Positions 1 through 10,450 of a stretch of DNA of 64,000 nucleotides are shown here, in pieces (positions within the stretch are counted from its first letter, which is position 1; each line of letters begins with the position of its first letter). The stretch is taken from NCBI GenBank assembly GCA_016584305.1, contig JACEEZ010011664.1, positions 146,084 to 210,083 on the forward strand. The letters run 5' to 3'. Origin of the DNA: Chionoecetes opilio. Taxonomy: Eukaryota; Arthropoda; Malacostraca; Decapoda; Majidae. The translations under genes and the position numbers were made by a program. The notes beneath the pieces were generated by a model that was given only the letters and a program-made list of their open reading frames with translations, searched no databases and had not been told where the DNA came from.

Positions 1-269
1 CCCCTAGTTTCACGTCAATTCCCTTTCACTTCTGGTGGTTCAGTATAGCTTCACTGTTTCGTTTATTGTTTCGTTTTGTTCCGTATTACAGTTCCAGAGT
101 TTTCCTCAGCCAAAGAGGCGTTAGGTAGTCAGTGTGCCCTGACCTTCATACCCTACAAGTGGTATTACCTGTGTGTGGTGGTGGATTTAGCAGCCATCTT
201 TTCCACTATTTATTTGTGAGTATTGCCGTGTTGGATTGTGTGTACCCATCTTTTGTTTCCGTGTGTTTT

Positions 270-905
270 TGTGTTTCTGTGTGTGTGTTTCAGTGTTGGT
301 GTTTCAGTGTTGGTGTTTCAGTGTGTGTTTCAGTGTTGGTGTTTCAGTGTTGGTGTTTCAGTGTTGGTGTTTCAGTGTTGGTGTTTCAGTGTTGGTGTTT
401 CAGTGTTGGTGTTTCAGTGTTGGTGTTTCAGTGTTGGTGTTTCAGTGTTGGTGTTTCAGTGTTGGTGTTTCAGTGTTGGTGTTTCAGTGTTGGTGTTTCA
501 GTGTGTGTGTTTCAGTGTGTGTTAGTGTGTGTGTTAGTGTGTGTGTGTGTGTTTCAGTGTGTGTGTTTCAGTGTGTGTGTGTTTCAGTGTGTGTGTTTCA
601 GTGTTGGTGTTTCAGTGTTGGTGTTTCAGTGTTGGTGTTTCAGTGTTGGTGTTTCAGTGTGTGTGTTTCAGTGTGTTTCAGTGTGTGTGTTTCAGTGTGT
701 GTGTTTCAGTGTGTGTGTTTCAGTGTGTGTGTTTCAGTGTGTGTGTTTCAGTGTTTATGTTTCAGTGTTTATGTTTCAGTGTTTATGTTTCAGTGTTTAT
801 GTTTCAGTGTTTATGTTTCAGTGTTTATGTTTCAGTGTTTATGTTTCAGTGTTTATGTTTCAGTGTTTATGTTTCAGTGTTTGTGTTTCAGTGTTTGTGT
901 GTTCG
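270..905 (+). repeat. 14-bp minisatellite (GTGTTGGTGTTTCA and variants) inside the LTR
   Basis: About 45 units of a 14-bp motif; variants GTGTTTATGTTTCA cluster at the 3' end and GTGTGTGTTTCA-like units in the middle. The matching LTR at 7335-7510 has only about ten units, so the array changed length after the LTRs separated. Long cysteine/valine-rich open frames across it in all three plus frames are artefacts of the repeat. Confidence 0.9.
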
Positions 906-1334
906 GGTTTCCCTTTTACATATTTAAGTTTAGTTTCTTTGGGAGTTCTGGTTTAGGCTACACTTGTTTCAGATTAGGGTTTTCGTGTGTTTCTGTGTCG
1001 ACTCTCGTTGTGAGATATTCTGTGTTTTTGAAGACCTCTTAAAGGCTTCTAGTCTTTTGTTTCTTTTGTTAACCGTTGCTTGCTTTCTTTACTTTTTTTG
1101 TTTATCATCTATAATAATATAAGCGAAAGTGTGTCTGTCTGTCTGTCTGTGTGTGTGTGTGTGGTATAGGTTCCGCCCCCCGTGGCGCAAACACCTCATA
1201 TGGCACATTTTTGGAATCAGGTTGACCAGGGGAAGGTCATAAGCCCACTTATGAGATGATCCGATCACTTTTTCTTCTTCTTTTTTTTAGCAGCCTATTA
1301 GCGAGAATTGTGAAGACAAAAGTGGGGTTGCGAG

Positions 1335-2420
1335 AATTGAGGAAGCCGATGGGGGTGTGGGTTTATGGGTGGTAATGGTGGGTATTTTAATTTTGGGGGG
1401 GTTTTGGAATGGGTTATGGGGGTTGGGGGATTAGGGAATATGGGGTGATGGGTTTGTGAGTGAAAATTTTTTTGGTATGGGTTTAATGGGTGAGTAATGG
1501 GTGGGGGGTATTGGGGAAAGGTGAAAAAAAGAATGGGGTGTGTGGTGGATTTGGGGAAGGGGGGTGGGGGGTATTGGGTAATGGGTTGAATGGGTGTGGT
1601 TTAAAAAGGTTATGGTGAGGAATGGGTGGGGTGATGGTAATGGGTATGTGGTGTTTTTGGGTAATGGGTGAGGGAAATGGTTTGGGGGGTGGGGTTGGTA
1701 ATGGGTGAGTTGAATGGGTGGGGTGAGGGAAAGGGGGGGAGTGAATGGGGGGGTGATGGGTGGGGGGTGGGGAAAGGGGGGGGGGTGATGGGTAAGGGGT
1801 GTGGGGGGGGGGGTAATGGGTGAGTGAATGGGGGGGGGTGATGGGTAATGGTGGTAAATGGGTGGGGGGGGGGATGGGTATGGGGAGTGAATGGGGGGGG
1901 TGTGGGATGGGTATAAGGGTGGGGGAATGGGTGGGGGGGGGGTGAGGGAATGGGTGGGGGTAGGGGTAAGGGGTTGTGTGGTGAGGGAAAGGGTGAGGAA
2001 TGGGGGGGGTGATGGGAATGGGTAGTGAAGGGGTGTGGGAGGGTGAGGGTGAGTGAAGGGTGGGGGGGGAGGGGTAATGGTGAGTAATGGGGGGGGGGTG
2101 AAAGGGGGGGGTAAGGGGGGAGTGAATGGGGGGGGGTGAGGGGTAAGGGGAGTGAATGGGTTGTGGTGGGGGTAAGGGTGGTGAAGGGGGGGGGGGTGAG
2201 GGGTAATGGGTGGGAATGGGGGGGGGTGAGGGTAATGGGTGTGGTGGGGGGTATGTGAGTAAGGGGTGGGGGTGATGGGTAAGGGGGGGGAAATGGGGGG
2301 GGGGTGAGGGTAAGGGGTGGGGGGAGGGTTTGGGGGGGGGGGGGGGTAAGGGGTTAGTGAATGGGTGGGGGGAATGGGTGGGGGGGGGGTAATGGGGGTA
2401 AGGGTGGGGGGAAAAAATAC
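1335..2420 (+). repeat. G-rich minisatellite inside Helitron copy 1 (about 32-bp unit)
   Basis: Blocks GATGGGTAATGGGTGAG and TGAATGGGTGGGG alternate in about 33 degenerate units. The same unit, in reverse complement, forms about eight cleaner units at 32855-33085 in Helitron copy 2. The unit therefore belongs to the element and was expanded here. G runs are probably exaggerated by base-calling. Confidence 0.85.
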
Positions 2421-2548
2421 ATTTCTACATCCATGATTTCGGGAAAAGTTAGAAGGGGCTATCTGGAGAGTCCATTTTTGGGTGGGCCGAAGGCCCCACC
2501 AAAAAGGGGGGGGGGCCGAACCCCCACCAATAGCCCTCCGCAGGAGCT

Positions 2549-2583
2549 AGCCCAAAAAAACCGCCGGGGGGCGGCTTTGGGCT
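2549..2583 (+). other. 3'-terminal hairpin of Helitron copy 1
   Basis: AGCCCAAA plus CCGCC pairs with GGCGG plus CTTTGGGCT across a short G-rich loop, ending one or two bases before the element terminus. Helitrons of this type carry such a hairpin near the 3' end as a termination signal. Copy 2 has the corresponding CCGCCC/GGGCGG stem next to its CTAG end. Confidence 0.7.
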
Positions 2584-2694
2584 GTATTAAAAAAATGTCA
2601 TAGTAACTTTATTTTTTTGTCCCGTAGTTTATTTTTTTTATTAAATTTTTTTTGGTTCGCGGCTCGGACCTTAATTTTCACCGCCCTCGTAACA

Positions 2695-3344
2695 GAATTG
2701 GCGGACCTTGCCCGGTATCTCGCTTTAAAGTTTCGCTTGTTCCCGTTTTTTGTTTGTGCCCTTTGTTGCCGTCACTATGGTGTAAAAAACCCTGATGACG
2801 TGTTGCATTTTTTACGCCATCCCACCTTGCACAAGTTGCGGCACTAAGCGTTGCTGAGTTGGTATGATCAGTGTTTTTTTAACATTCCCCTAGAAAACTA
2901 ATTGGGCAAGGAAGGCTAATAAATGCCGTGCTTTCAGGTATGCCAAAGCAGGATTTTGGTGATGTCGGGTTAAAAGATAACGAGGCCCGTTTGGGGATCA
3001 CCAGCAGAGGTTTCGATGTGTAACCTCTGGGTGCTCACCGTGACTTCGTAAATGGAATAGAGTACGTAAAACCGAACCGAACCGAAGTCGTAAAACCGAA
3101 GTTTAAGCTGAAGGGCGTAAAGCCGAAGCCGAAGCCGAGCTGAAGCTGAAGTTCGTAAAGCCGAAGCCGAGCGCGCAAGTGTGAGAGCGAGGCTGTATCT
3201 TTAGCTTAAACTAGAGACCCGCAAGGCTTACCTTAGCCGAAGCTGAGTAGAGAAAATGCGGTACAACTGCAATTAGCCAGTTAGGTCCTGCCCCTACCAA
3301 CAGTACCCTAACCCACAGTGCTACCTATCATTTTGATTTAGGAC
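2695..3344 (+). other. Gypsy leader with candidate primer-binding site and CCGAAGC repeats
   Basis: Sequence between the LTR end and gag-like coding. A TGGCGGACCTTGCCCGG block starts at 2699, where a tRNA primer-binding site is expected; I did not match it to a specific tRNA. From 3065 to 3240 there are short degenerate repeats of AACCGAA, CGTAAAGCCGAAGC and AAGCTGAAG. No coding is recognised. Confidence 0.45.
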
Positions 3345-4150
3345 CGCCGCAAGACTTGTCCCTGCCTTACAGAGGATCAATGTTTATGTTTTATTTTCAT
3401 ACTTTTGAGCGTCCTGGCCAAGATTTGAAGTGGTCGGTTGATTTTTGGCCAGTTTTGTTGGCAACAATCTTTAACGGGAAAAGCGCTTCAGAGTATAGGC
3501 ATCTCTTTCAGACAGTGATGCTGTACATTTCAGGTCATTAAGGAAGAGTTATTTAAAAAGCATATGCCCTTTTGATGTTTCCTGAAGCATACCGTCAACG
3601 CTTCAAAGGACCCTTAATGAGTTTCTGAAACAGACTCACCTCGAGTTTGCCAGATGTAAGAGGGAGGCGTTGAACACATGGCCTTCTTCCAAAGGATGTA
3701 GTGATTCACTTCACTGGTGGAACTAGTCTTAACCGAGAGTTCCTCCGCACCTTACGAAGGCGAAGTGACTATTTATTGGACGGAATTTTTGACTCTTGAG
3801 GAGGCCTGCTAAACACTGCTGTTAGAAACACACTTATGTTGTAAATATTATGTTATGAAACACGCTGTAAACACACTTAGACATGGGCAAAATATTCACT
3901 TTGGCTCTAATCCCCACAGGTACTATTCGACCATGTCTGTTCGCTGGAACCAGGAGAGACCAATTACAAATGGTCAGTTTCGCAACAAGGCTCAGGCACA
4001 CTCACCTCGTTTCGCCACCTCAGGGGCGTGTCCATGTACAGAAGTATTACTGTAATTTTATGGAAAGTCTGGCCGACAAGGCAGACTTCTGCTAAAAAGG
4101 TCTCCAGCCTACAGAAGGCAAGCCTATTTTGACAGTGTCGATCAGACACC
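3345..4150 (+). pseudogene. gag: Gypsy gag remnant (capsid-like)
   Basis: Frameshifted plus-strand coding placed directly after the leader. The clearest anchor is FPEAYRQRFKG at 3578-3611, like the PEAYR-x-RF motif in capsid regions of Gypsy gag proteins that resemble SCAN domains. Upstream, translation from 3356 gives aromatic-rich capsid-like sequence (61 aa before a stop). Downstream the frame is lost several times. A CCHC nucleocapsid knuckle cannot be identified with confidence. The gene is broken by stops and frameshifts and cannot make a full protein. Identification rests on the motif plus position between LTR and pol. Confidence 0.55.
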
Positions 4151-5889
4151 TTTTGGGAGATTCCTGTTAACCCGTAGCTTTAATTTCTGCTGCAGAAACA
4201 GCACCAGAGAGTGCTTTCTTCTCACCTCCCACTTCTCAGGACAGTGTTTGTCCACACGGAGAATTTTGTGGAAAGACTCCTTTGGATAATGACACACTGT
4301 GCCTAAGGAAACTTTTGCTAACCCTTAAAGGCATATCCCTTCCCGAGTGTTTTCTGGTTCTCGTCCTTAGGTCCCGCTGATACTGGGAGAGAAGCTTTGA
4401 TGGCAGCTCAAGAGTCTGACGACTCCGTTGAAGCATTGTTTGACCAGGCGCAGCCACGACCCATGACTCGGGCCCCCGCTACTTATTAACTTTATCCGTG
4501 CGATGTACCTTGCGCCGCTGTTACCCGCCACCATGAACGGAGGAGGACGCCCTGACTGGGCTCAGTACTCAAATTGTTTTAACCCGTCTCTTACAGCATA
4601 CTGTCCTGCCGTTTGCCCATGACGGGTGTTGTTTCAGGACACTTAGTTTCGAAAAACGTTTTACCAGGCTGGCCAGGAATTTCCTTCTGGCCATTATTTA
4701 TCAAATTGTCCTTATTATCATATGCCATTATTGTCAATTAACTGGGAAACCTAACCAAACCCATTCCACCTTTTCCACTTTTTTGGTTTTTTTTTTTAAA
4801 GTCACTCACGATACCTGAACACATTTAATTCAATTCAATGTGACATTGTTTGCCTCTGCTAAATCACTAAGGGTTTTTTGAATATCTTTTCACTATGATT
4901 TGACACTTCAACTAGGAATTTTAACATGTAGTTGCTTACGGAAGGTTACCGCTAGGCATAGTAACGTCCCTTCTGGACCTTTTTATCCACTTTGGGTTGC
5001 CATACTAGAGTGCAGACTGATGGTGCTTCATACTTTGTCGGGAAAGTTTTTAGGAAGCCAGGGCAGAGTTGGTATAGACATAGCGTATCATCTCCTTATC
5101 ACCCACAGATCCCAAGGAGCTTGGTTGACGATCGCATCAGACCTTGAAGCTCCTTCGTAAGTAACGCTGTCGCATACGGTTTCATCATGGGATGATGACT
5201 TACGCGTACCTTTTGTTTGTCCTGCGTGACCTCCCCATGAAAGAGCACAGGTTTTCACCCTATGAGCTTGTGTTTTGCCACCGTGTGAGAGGGCCACCTT
5301 TCACATAGTTAGGGAAAGATTGTTAGGTAGCTCAGAAGAAGTATCCAATGTTGCTTCGCTTAGTAGGAGATGTACGGTAACGCCTGTTGAGGTGCTGGCA
5401 GTTGGCCGCCGACAAACGTGCATGCAATCCAAGACCAGTACCAAGACTTGGTAGACAAGAAGGCGAGACATCGGAATCCTGCGCTGTTGATTAAAGTCCT
5501 CGTCTTCCTTCCCCCCAAGGCCAGCCACTTCCCGCTAAGTTCCATGGGCCTTACTCAGTCTTAAGAAGTAGCACTACCACTATAACATAATGTCCACTCT
5601 GACGGCGCCGTTTACAACGCTTGTGCCACGTCAAAACGCTTTGAAGCATACCATAACACGCGTCCCGAAGTTGCAGAAGAACTAGTTATGTGGGCGTTGT
5701 GGACACTTGCTTTCTGTTGACTGGGATGATGCGACGACAAGAATCAACTAGCCCACTCGACTGGTCATCAGTTGTTAACTTGGCGTTTCAACTCAGTCCG
5801 ACTCACCATGACGCTTCAACATCTCCTAGTCGAGGAAGTCTGATATTTTGACCATTGATACACAACGCATCCTCAGTAATCCAAGATAA
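4151..5889 (+). other. Gypsy internal region, gag end to protease (not resolved)
   Basis: Lies between recognisable gag and reverse transcriptase of the same element, so it should hold the gag C-terminus and protease. I see only short open frames (longest about 86 aa at 4900-5160) and no clear D-T/S-G protease motif. Composition resembles its neighbours. Treated as decayed gag-pol. Confidence 0.4.
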
Positions 5890-6390
5890 ACCTGGATCGT
5901 ACCACTGCCAAGTGGTGCATGACATAGATGTAGGTACGGCGCACCCATCAAACAGTCTCCCTACCGCGTGCATCCCCAGCGAAGAAATGGAGCCAGTGTA
6001 AGGAAGCTGGCCGAGATGGAGGAATTGTAATCATCGAACCAGGCAAGCATGCGGAGTGGTGTTTCCCGTCACCCGTAAGGACCCCTACCCCCTACCGAGG
6101 ATCGACGACTTGCATAGAAGTAGTGGAAAATTCAAGTTCCCGGACCAGGTCGACTGTCTTCGTGGGTTTTCTGGCAGGTACCCTTGACTAGTTCATGCCC
6201 GAGACATTTCCTGCTTTGGCTCACCTTAGGGAAGACATATAAATTTAAACGTACTGCCTTTTGGGCTTTTGCAACGCCCCTGCACTTCCAACGAATGATG
6301 CTAAAATCACTATTACTTAATTTTTTAAAACCCCTTTTGGGTTTTTTGCACACTATATTTAGATGATATTGTGATTTTTTTTTGTTTTTT
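5890..6390 (+). pseudogene. pol: Gypsy reverse transcriptase remnant
   Basis: Frameshifted but ordered Ty3/Gypsy RT blocks on the plus strand: HDIDVG followed by PIKQSPYRV-like sequence near 5930-5975; YPLPRIDD at 6086-6109; an LPFGLCNAPA-like block with QRMM near 6257-6305; and the catalytic YLDDIVIF at 6356-6379. YxDD is the polymerase active site. At least three frame changes separate the blocks, and a T-rich tract follows 6375. RNase H and integrase follow in the same direction, the Gypsy (not Copia) domain order. Clearly a dead copy. Confidence 0.85.
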
Positions 6391-6549
6391 TTTTTTTTTT
6401 TTTTTTTTTCCCCCCTTTTGGGGACAAAAAAAAAGAACCCTTTTTTTTTTTGGTTAGATCACTAACTCAATTGATGCTCTCCTTCTCAGCTTTAGGGGAA
6501 TACTAGACTTGTTGTTAACCCTTTCCAATCTGAATTCGCGTGTGCTCAG

Positions 6550-7069
6550 CTTTTGTTTTTAGGGCATGTTTTATTGGGTTTTGGGCACACTGCCCCTCCT
6601 ACAGCTAAATGTGATTTTTTGGCCAGTTGGCATTACCTCTCACCACGCTACTTGAAAAAGGGTTTGCTTCATTATCCTGGACACGGGCTTGCGAAGATGC
6701 TTTTCATGGTCTTAAAAAATTTCCTATGCCATCCCCTGTGTTATGGCTCCCACTTCCACAGGACCTTTCAAGCTACCATGTGGTGCCAGCAATTTTTGCG
6801 CCGGTTCTGCACTCTGCAGGAGCGTATGGAGTGGACATCCGGTGGCCTACTTTAGCAAAAAGGTTTACACCTTCACAGACCGACCGGCGCTTATGCTCCG
6901 TAGAAAAGAAGCTTTTATCCATTATTTTGTCTAACACCGGAATTTTTTTATTACTACCTTTTGCCACAGTTCGAAGTTGGGTTCACCCAATTCTCTTATG
7001 GGGGGAAGACTGTTCCGACCACTTCATGTTCCTAACTACCTTTCTTCTTTTTTTGTGCTTGCTTCTCGT
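6550..7069 (+). pseudogene. pol: Gypsy RNase H remnant
   Basis: Follows the RT. PLTTLLEKG and SWTRACEDAFHGLKK at 6630-6715 match the RT-RNase H connection. VLHSAGAYGV and HPVAYFSKK at 6800-6870 match the RNase H core of Ty3/Gypsy, and VEKKLLSII near 6905 matches the following ExxAL helix. A DHFMFL block near 7018 corresponds to the TDHxPL motif. Coding is spread over two or three frames. The domain is interrupted at 7070 by an LTR copy, and coding resumes at about 7834 with sequence leading into integrase. Confidence 0.82.
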
Positions 7070-7833
7070 TGTCCCCTAGTTTCACGTCATTTCACTTTCA
7101 CTTCTGGTGGTTCATTATAAGCTTCACTGGTTTCGTTTATTGTTTCGTTTTTGTTCCCGTATTACAGTTCCAGCGTTTTTCCCTCATCCTAAAGAGGCTT
7201 TAAGGTTAGTCAGTGTGTCCTGACCTTCATACCCTACAAGTGGTATTATTACCTGTGTGTGTGTGTGGATTTAGCAGCCAATCTTTTTCCCTATTTATTT
7301 GTGAGTATTGCCGTGTTGGATGTGTGTGTAGTCTCCATGCTTTTGTTTCGCGTGTGTTTTTGTGTTTCAGTGTTGGTGTTTCAGTGTTTGGTGTTTGCAG
7401 TGTTGGTGTTTCAGTGTTGTTGTTTTCAGTGTTGGTGTTTCAGTGTTGGTGTTTCAGTGTTGGATGTATTCAGTGTTAGTGTTTCAGTAGTGTGTGTTTT
7501 AGTGTGTGTGTTTGGGTTTCCCTTTTACATATTTAAGTTTAGTTCCTTTGGGTAGTTCTGTGGAACTACTTGTTTGGTCATGATTCAGGGTATTTGACGT
7601 GTTTTTTTTCCGGGGTCGACGCGAGGTTGAGAATTCTTGTTTTTGCTGCTCTTAAAGGCTTCTATTCTTTTGTTTCTTTTGTGACCGTTGCTTCTTACTA
7701 CAGCTTTTTTGTGGTTATCATATTAAATAATGTCATAGTAACTTTATTAACTTTCTTTGTCCCGTATGTTTATTTCTTTATTATTTTTGTATATATCGCA
7801 GACCGGACCTGTATTTCACTGGTCGTCGTAACA
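7070..7833 (+). mobile_element. Second Gypsy LTR copy, lying between RNase H and integrase
   Basis: Starts TGTCCCCTAGTTTCACGTCA and ends CGTAACA, so it has TG...CA termini, and it matches the left LTR (1-1107 plus 2585-2694). It carries a short 14-bp array and no Helitron, so it serves as the empty site for that insertion. It lies where pol should be continuous, so it is either a solo LTR inserted into the element or the product of recombination between copies. Flanks CTCGT and TCAGT do not give a convincing target duplication. Confidence 0.7.
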
Positions 7834-8680
7834 TCAGTGCTCTTTCTCAGACTACTTCAATTTCTCTCTAGCAAGACTTAGCAATGCTCAAACGTTCCAA
7901 GATCTCTGTGTGGTCAAAAGTGATTATCGACTATAGTCTGGGAGATTAATCTTATTGGCGCAAATTGTCAGTTCCATTTTACAGTTTTCAATAGTTGATG
8001 AAGTTCTTTGTCGTATTTATCTTTATGGACGAGACACGGTTACTTCAACTGTATTATTCGCTACATTCGTATTGGAAACTGTCTTTAAAAAAACTCATTT
8101 CGATCCTCACGACATGCCTTCAAGCAGGACATTCCAGTTCGAGACGGACCATTTTCCGCTGGCTACGTCGTAAGTTTTATTGGCCTACCATAGCGCATCG
8201 ATGCTAGGGTGAGAATCGGTTGACATGTAAGATTATTAAAACATAATGTCTTTCATGTGCACACTACGGCAAGGTTAATAGCTGAAACGGGCTCCTATCC
8301 TTGAATATCGCTTTCCCTGATCGTCCGTCTTGTGACAGCGTATGGGCATCGACTTATTGCAGCTTCCCTCGAAGTCCATCAATGGTCTACGAATATGTTC
8401 TGTGTATGTGTATGAATCATTTCAACACGTTTGTGATTCTTATCGTCCTTGCCTAACAATGTGTGCTATAACTGTGCTCATGCCTAGTTTCAAATGTATT
8501 TGTCCCTATACAACTTCTTTAGAGTGCTCATTTCAGATAATGGCCCTGAGATTTGGGCTAATCAATTCTTCATACATTTGTGGCAGTTCTAGTATTAAGC
8601 AAACTTTCTATTATCTGCTTATCACCCTTCGAGATGGGCTAGTTGAAGAGGACTAATTAAGTAAGTATTCTTTGTTATGT
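7834..8680 (+). pseudogene. pol: Gypsy integrase remnant
   Basis: The zinc-binding HHCC region is visible as HDMPS-AGH at 8108-8132 and RRKFYWPTIAHRC at 8160-8205. The catalytic core begins DLLQLPSKSINGLR at 8348 and includes ISDNGPEIW-NQF at 8531-8570 (second Asp), then AYHP and GLVEE near 8616-8650 (catalytic Glu), consistent with the DD35E arrangement. Upstream, FSIVDEVLCRIY matches the segment before the zinc domain. The 104-aa frame at 8342-8656 holds most of the core; the rest is frameshifted. The element appears cut by the minus-strand LINE that begins just downstream, so no true 3' LTR is seen. Confidence 0.85.
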
Positions 8681-8699
8681 CCTTCGCCTATTATGCTGG

Positions 8700-10450
8700 G
8701 CGAGTGTTCTAAGATACATAATAATACTAAGATAATATGAAGGCTACAAGAGCCGCGAGCTTACACCGTGTTACGTTCCTGTCACCTAACACTACTATCA
8801 TCTCGCACCTTTCTACTTCATCCCATCCATGATACCCTATCCCGCTCCTCGAGCGTTTACAAGCATGCTCCAAAGTGACTAGCACCATAACTACCTGTCT
8901 ACTGAGACCTATTCATTCATTCACCACGCCGGATTTGTGAACCAGTTTTTTTCTATTTCCTTTCTAAGTCTAACGCTTTTCCAGCTTGACTCGCTTAGTG
9001 TTTTTTTTTTATTTCCGTTGACTTCTGGGTGGACGCCTCTGTTAGAATAAGCCGTAAGAACTTTCTTAGACGCGTCTCGCTTTATTAAATCCCTTTATCT
9101 GTATGCTCTGGCCAGTCCCCTTAAAAACTTCTATCAATCGGGCCCCTTATCTCCTGTCGTCTCTCGAGTGAGTGTAATTTTAATAACTTCATCTCCTCTC
9201 ATAACTAAAGTTAGCGGCATAAACCCTTGTATCATTTTGAGTCTATCGCTTCTCTGCACTTTTTCTAACAACCTATATCCTATCCTGTACTATGGAGACC
9301 AAAGCTGGAACTGCAATAGTCTAGGTGAAGGCGGCCATGACTAGGAGCCAGATAAAGCTTTAGAATAACTTCGGCGGGCACTTCTACATTTTACAACGTC
9401 TGGTAATGAATCTAATACTCAATGGCTCTATTTCTGGCCCTCAATGCATTGTTTCCTAGGTCTGGAGGGTCTGGGCTCACTCCTCACGTCCATAGATCTT
9501 TTCAGCGCTTTTCTGATCTTATTCCATGCGATACATTGGCTTGATGTTTGTATCTATTGACGCATGGTTTTTTCTACGCTAACGATTCATTACGTCTATC
9601 GATTTATCTAATATGGAATTCCATCTGACTGCGCCGACATGAAATCTTAAGTTTATTCTAAGTCTCCCTGTCAATATAGTACGTCAGACTGATGATCGGC
9701 ATAATCGCTGACCTAACAAATTAGTATCATCCAGCAAACTTGGGCTGATATCACTGCTTAATTTCCCACTACAGCAAGTTGCGTTTGATGTAAACTCAAA
9801 TAGTATGGGCTCCAAAACAGCCCTTTGGATACTCCACTGTGCACCAGTCCCATTTAGATTTGAGAATCATTAATTGTAACTCTTTGTTGCCTATTACTTA
9901 GCTGCTAAGCTCATGATCGGGCAATGAAGAACCTTCCTCATCTATGAGCCATTAGCCGCTAACTCTTATTTAAGAGTCGCTCTTGTGTAGGGGGCTTTGT
10001 CTAGAATGCCTTACTAAAGTCCTAGATTATTTTATATGCATTTAGTACAATCCTTATCATTACTCCTGCCGTCCTTCATAACTTTCGCTATAACAACTCA
10101 TAAATTGGTGAGGTAGCATTGACCTACAAGTGGTGATCCGGATGATGTTGTGAATCATTGATCACAACTGTTGTTTATCTTAAGTGGTGCTACTCTGGTG
10201 TTTTTTTGCAGATAATAAGATTCGGCAATAATTTACGCCACGCCTGACATGTTAGAACTTGGTCTATTAGATTTGACTTTAGTCCTGCTGTCTCTGTCCT
10301 CTTCTTAATATGGAACAACTTTTCGCTTGTCCTCCACAAACTAATGCACCTCGCTATCTCACTCGATTTCCTAAAAAATATGTGCACTAACATGACTCAA
10401 CATAACAACGCTGCCTTGGGCATTCTTTAATACTCCTGGGATAACCCCGA
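8700..10450 (-). pseudogene. CR1/L2-type LINE reverse transcriptase and C-terminal region
   Basis: Read on the minus strand, this T-rich stretch gives ordered LINE blocks in shifting frames: DSQH followed by a SCLTNL-like block (about 10100-10160); FSKAFDKAPY (about 9985-10020); RVTINDSQS and a GVPQGSVLGP-like block (9790-9870); FADDTNL at 9717-9738; a SRPRKQCIEG block near 9460; YCSSFGLHS then VQRS (9270-9320); ANFSYEE and LHSLERR (9150-9210); and FTNRVVNEWN-like C-terminal sequence near 8930. This order matches the CR1/L2/Rex1 group of non-LTR elements. Every block is damaged by stops and frameshifts. The 3' end abuts the Gypsy integrase near 8690. Confidence 0.68.

Larger units (their letters stand above)
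1108..2584 (+). mobile_element. Non-autonomous Helitron-like element, copy 1
   Basis: The element begins TCTATAATAATATAAGCG followed by a GTCT/TG microsatellite. It contains a G-rich 32-bp minisatellite and ends in a strong hairpin (2549-2583) and CTG. Host sequence resumes at TATTAAA, and the uninterrupted LTR at 7070-7833 reads TTATCATATTAAA at the same place. The insertion is therefore clean, between A and T, without target duplication. These are Helitron hallmarks: 5' TC, 3' hairpin, A/T target. A second copy at 32697-33658 (minus) ends in a canonical CTAG. No Rep/helicase coding is present. The exact last base is uncertain because the expected CTRR is degraded here. Confidence 0.75.
1..2694 (+). 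mobile_element. Gypsy LTR copy (left), cut by window start and split by a Helitron
   Basis: The first 1.1 kb and 2585-2694 together match 7070-7833: same order, same start motif TCCCCTAGTTTCACGTCA, same body, same end at GTAACA. The right copy begins TGT, so the window begins about three bases inside the left one. After GTAACA at 2694 the two copies diverge. Here a TGGCGG-type candidate primer-binding site at 2699, then a leader and gag-like coding, follow, which is what a 5' LTR of a plus-strand Gypsy element should have. The copy is enlarged by an expanded 14-bp array (270-905) and by the Helitron at 1108-2584. Assignment to LTR is strong; completeness is limited by the window edge. Confidence 0.72.

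Noticed and set aside
132..1042. Overlapping long Cys/Val-rich open frames
   Set aside because: All come from the 14-bp TGTTTCA array, which stays open in all three plus frames; no start context or domain.
7070..7833. Simple 3' LTR closing the Gypsy element
   Set aside because: Integrase coding of the same orientation lies downstream (7834-8680), so this LTR cannot be the ordinary 3' end unless the integrase belongs to another copy.
10170..10210. Intron-like 3' splice site (TTTTTTTGCAG at 10201-10211)
   Set aside because: It lies within the decayed minus-strand LINE; no exon or matching donor is evident.
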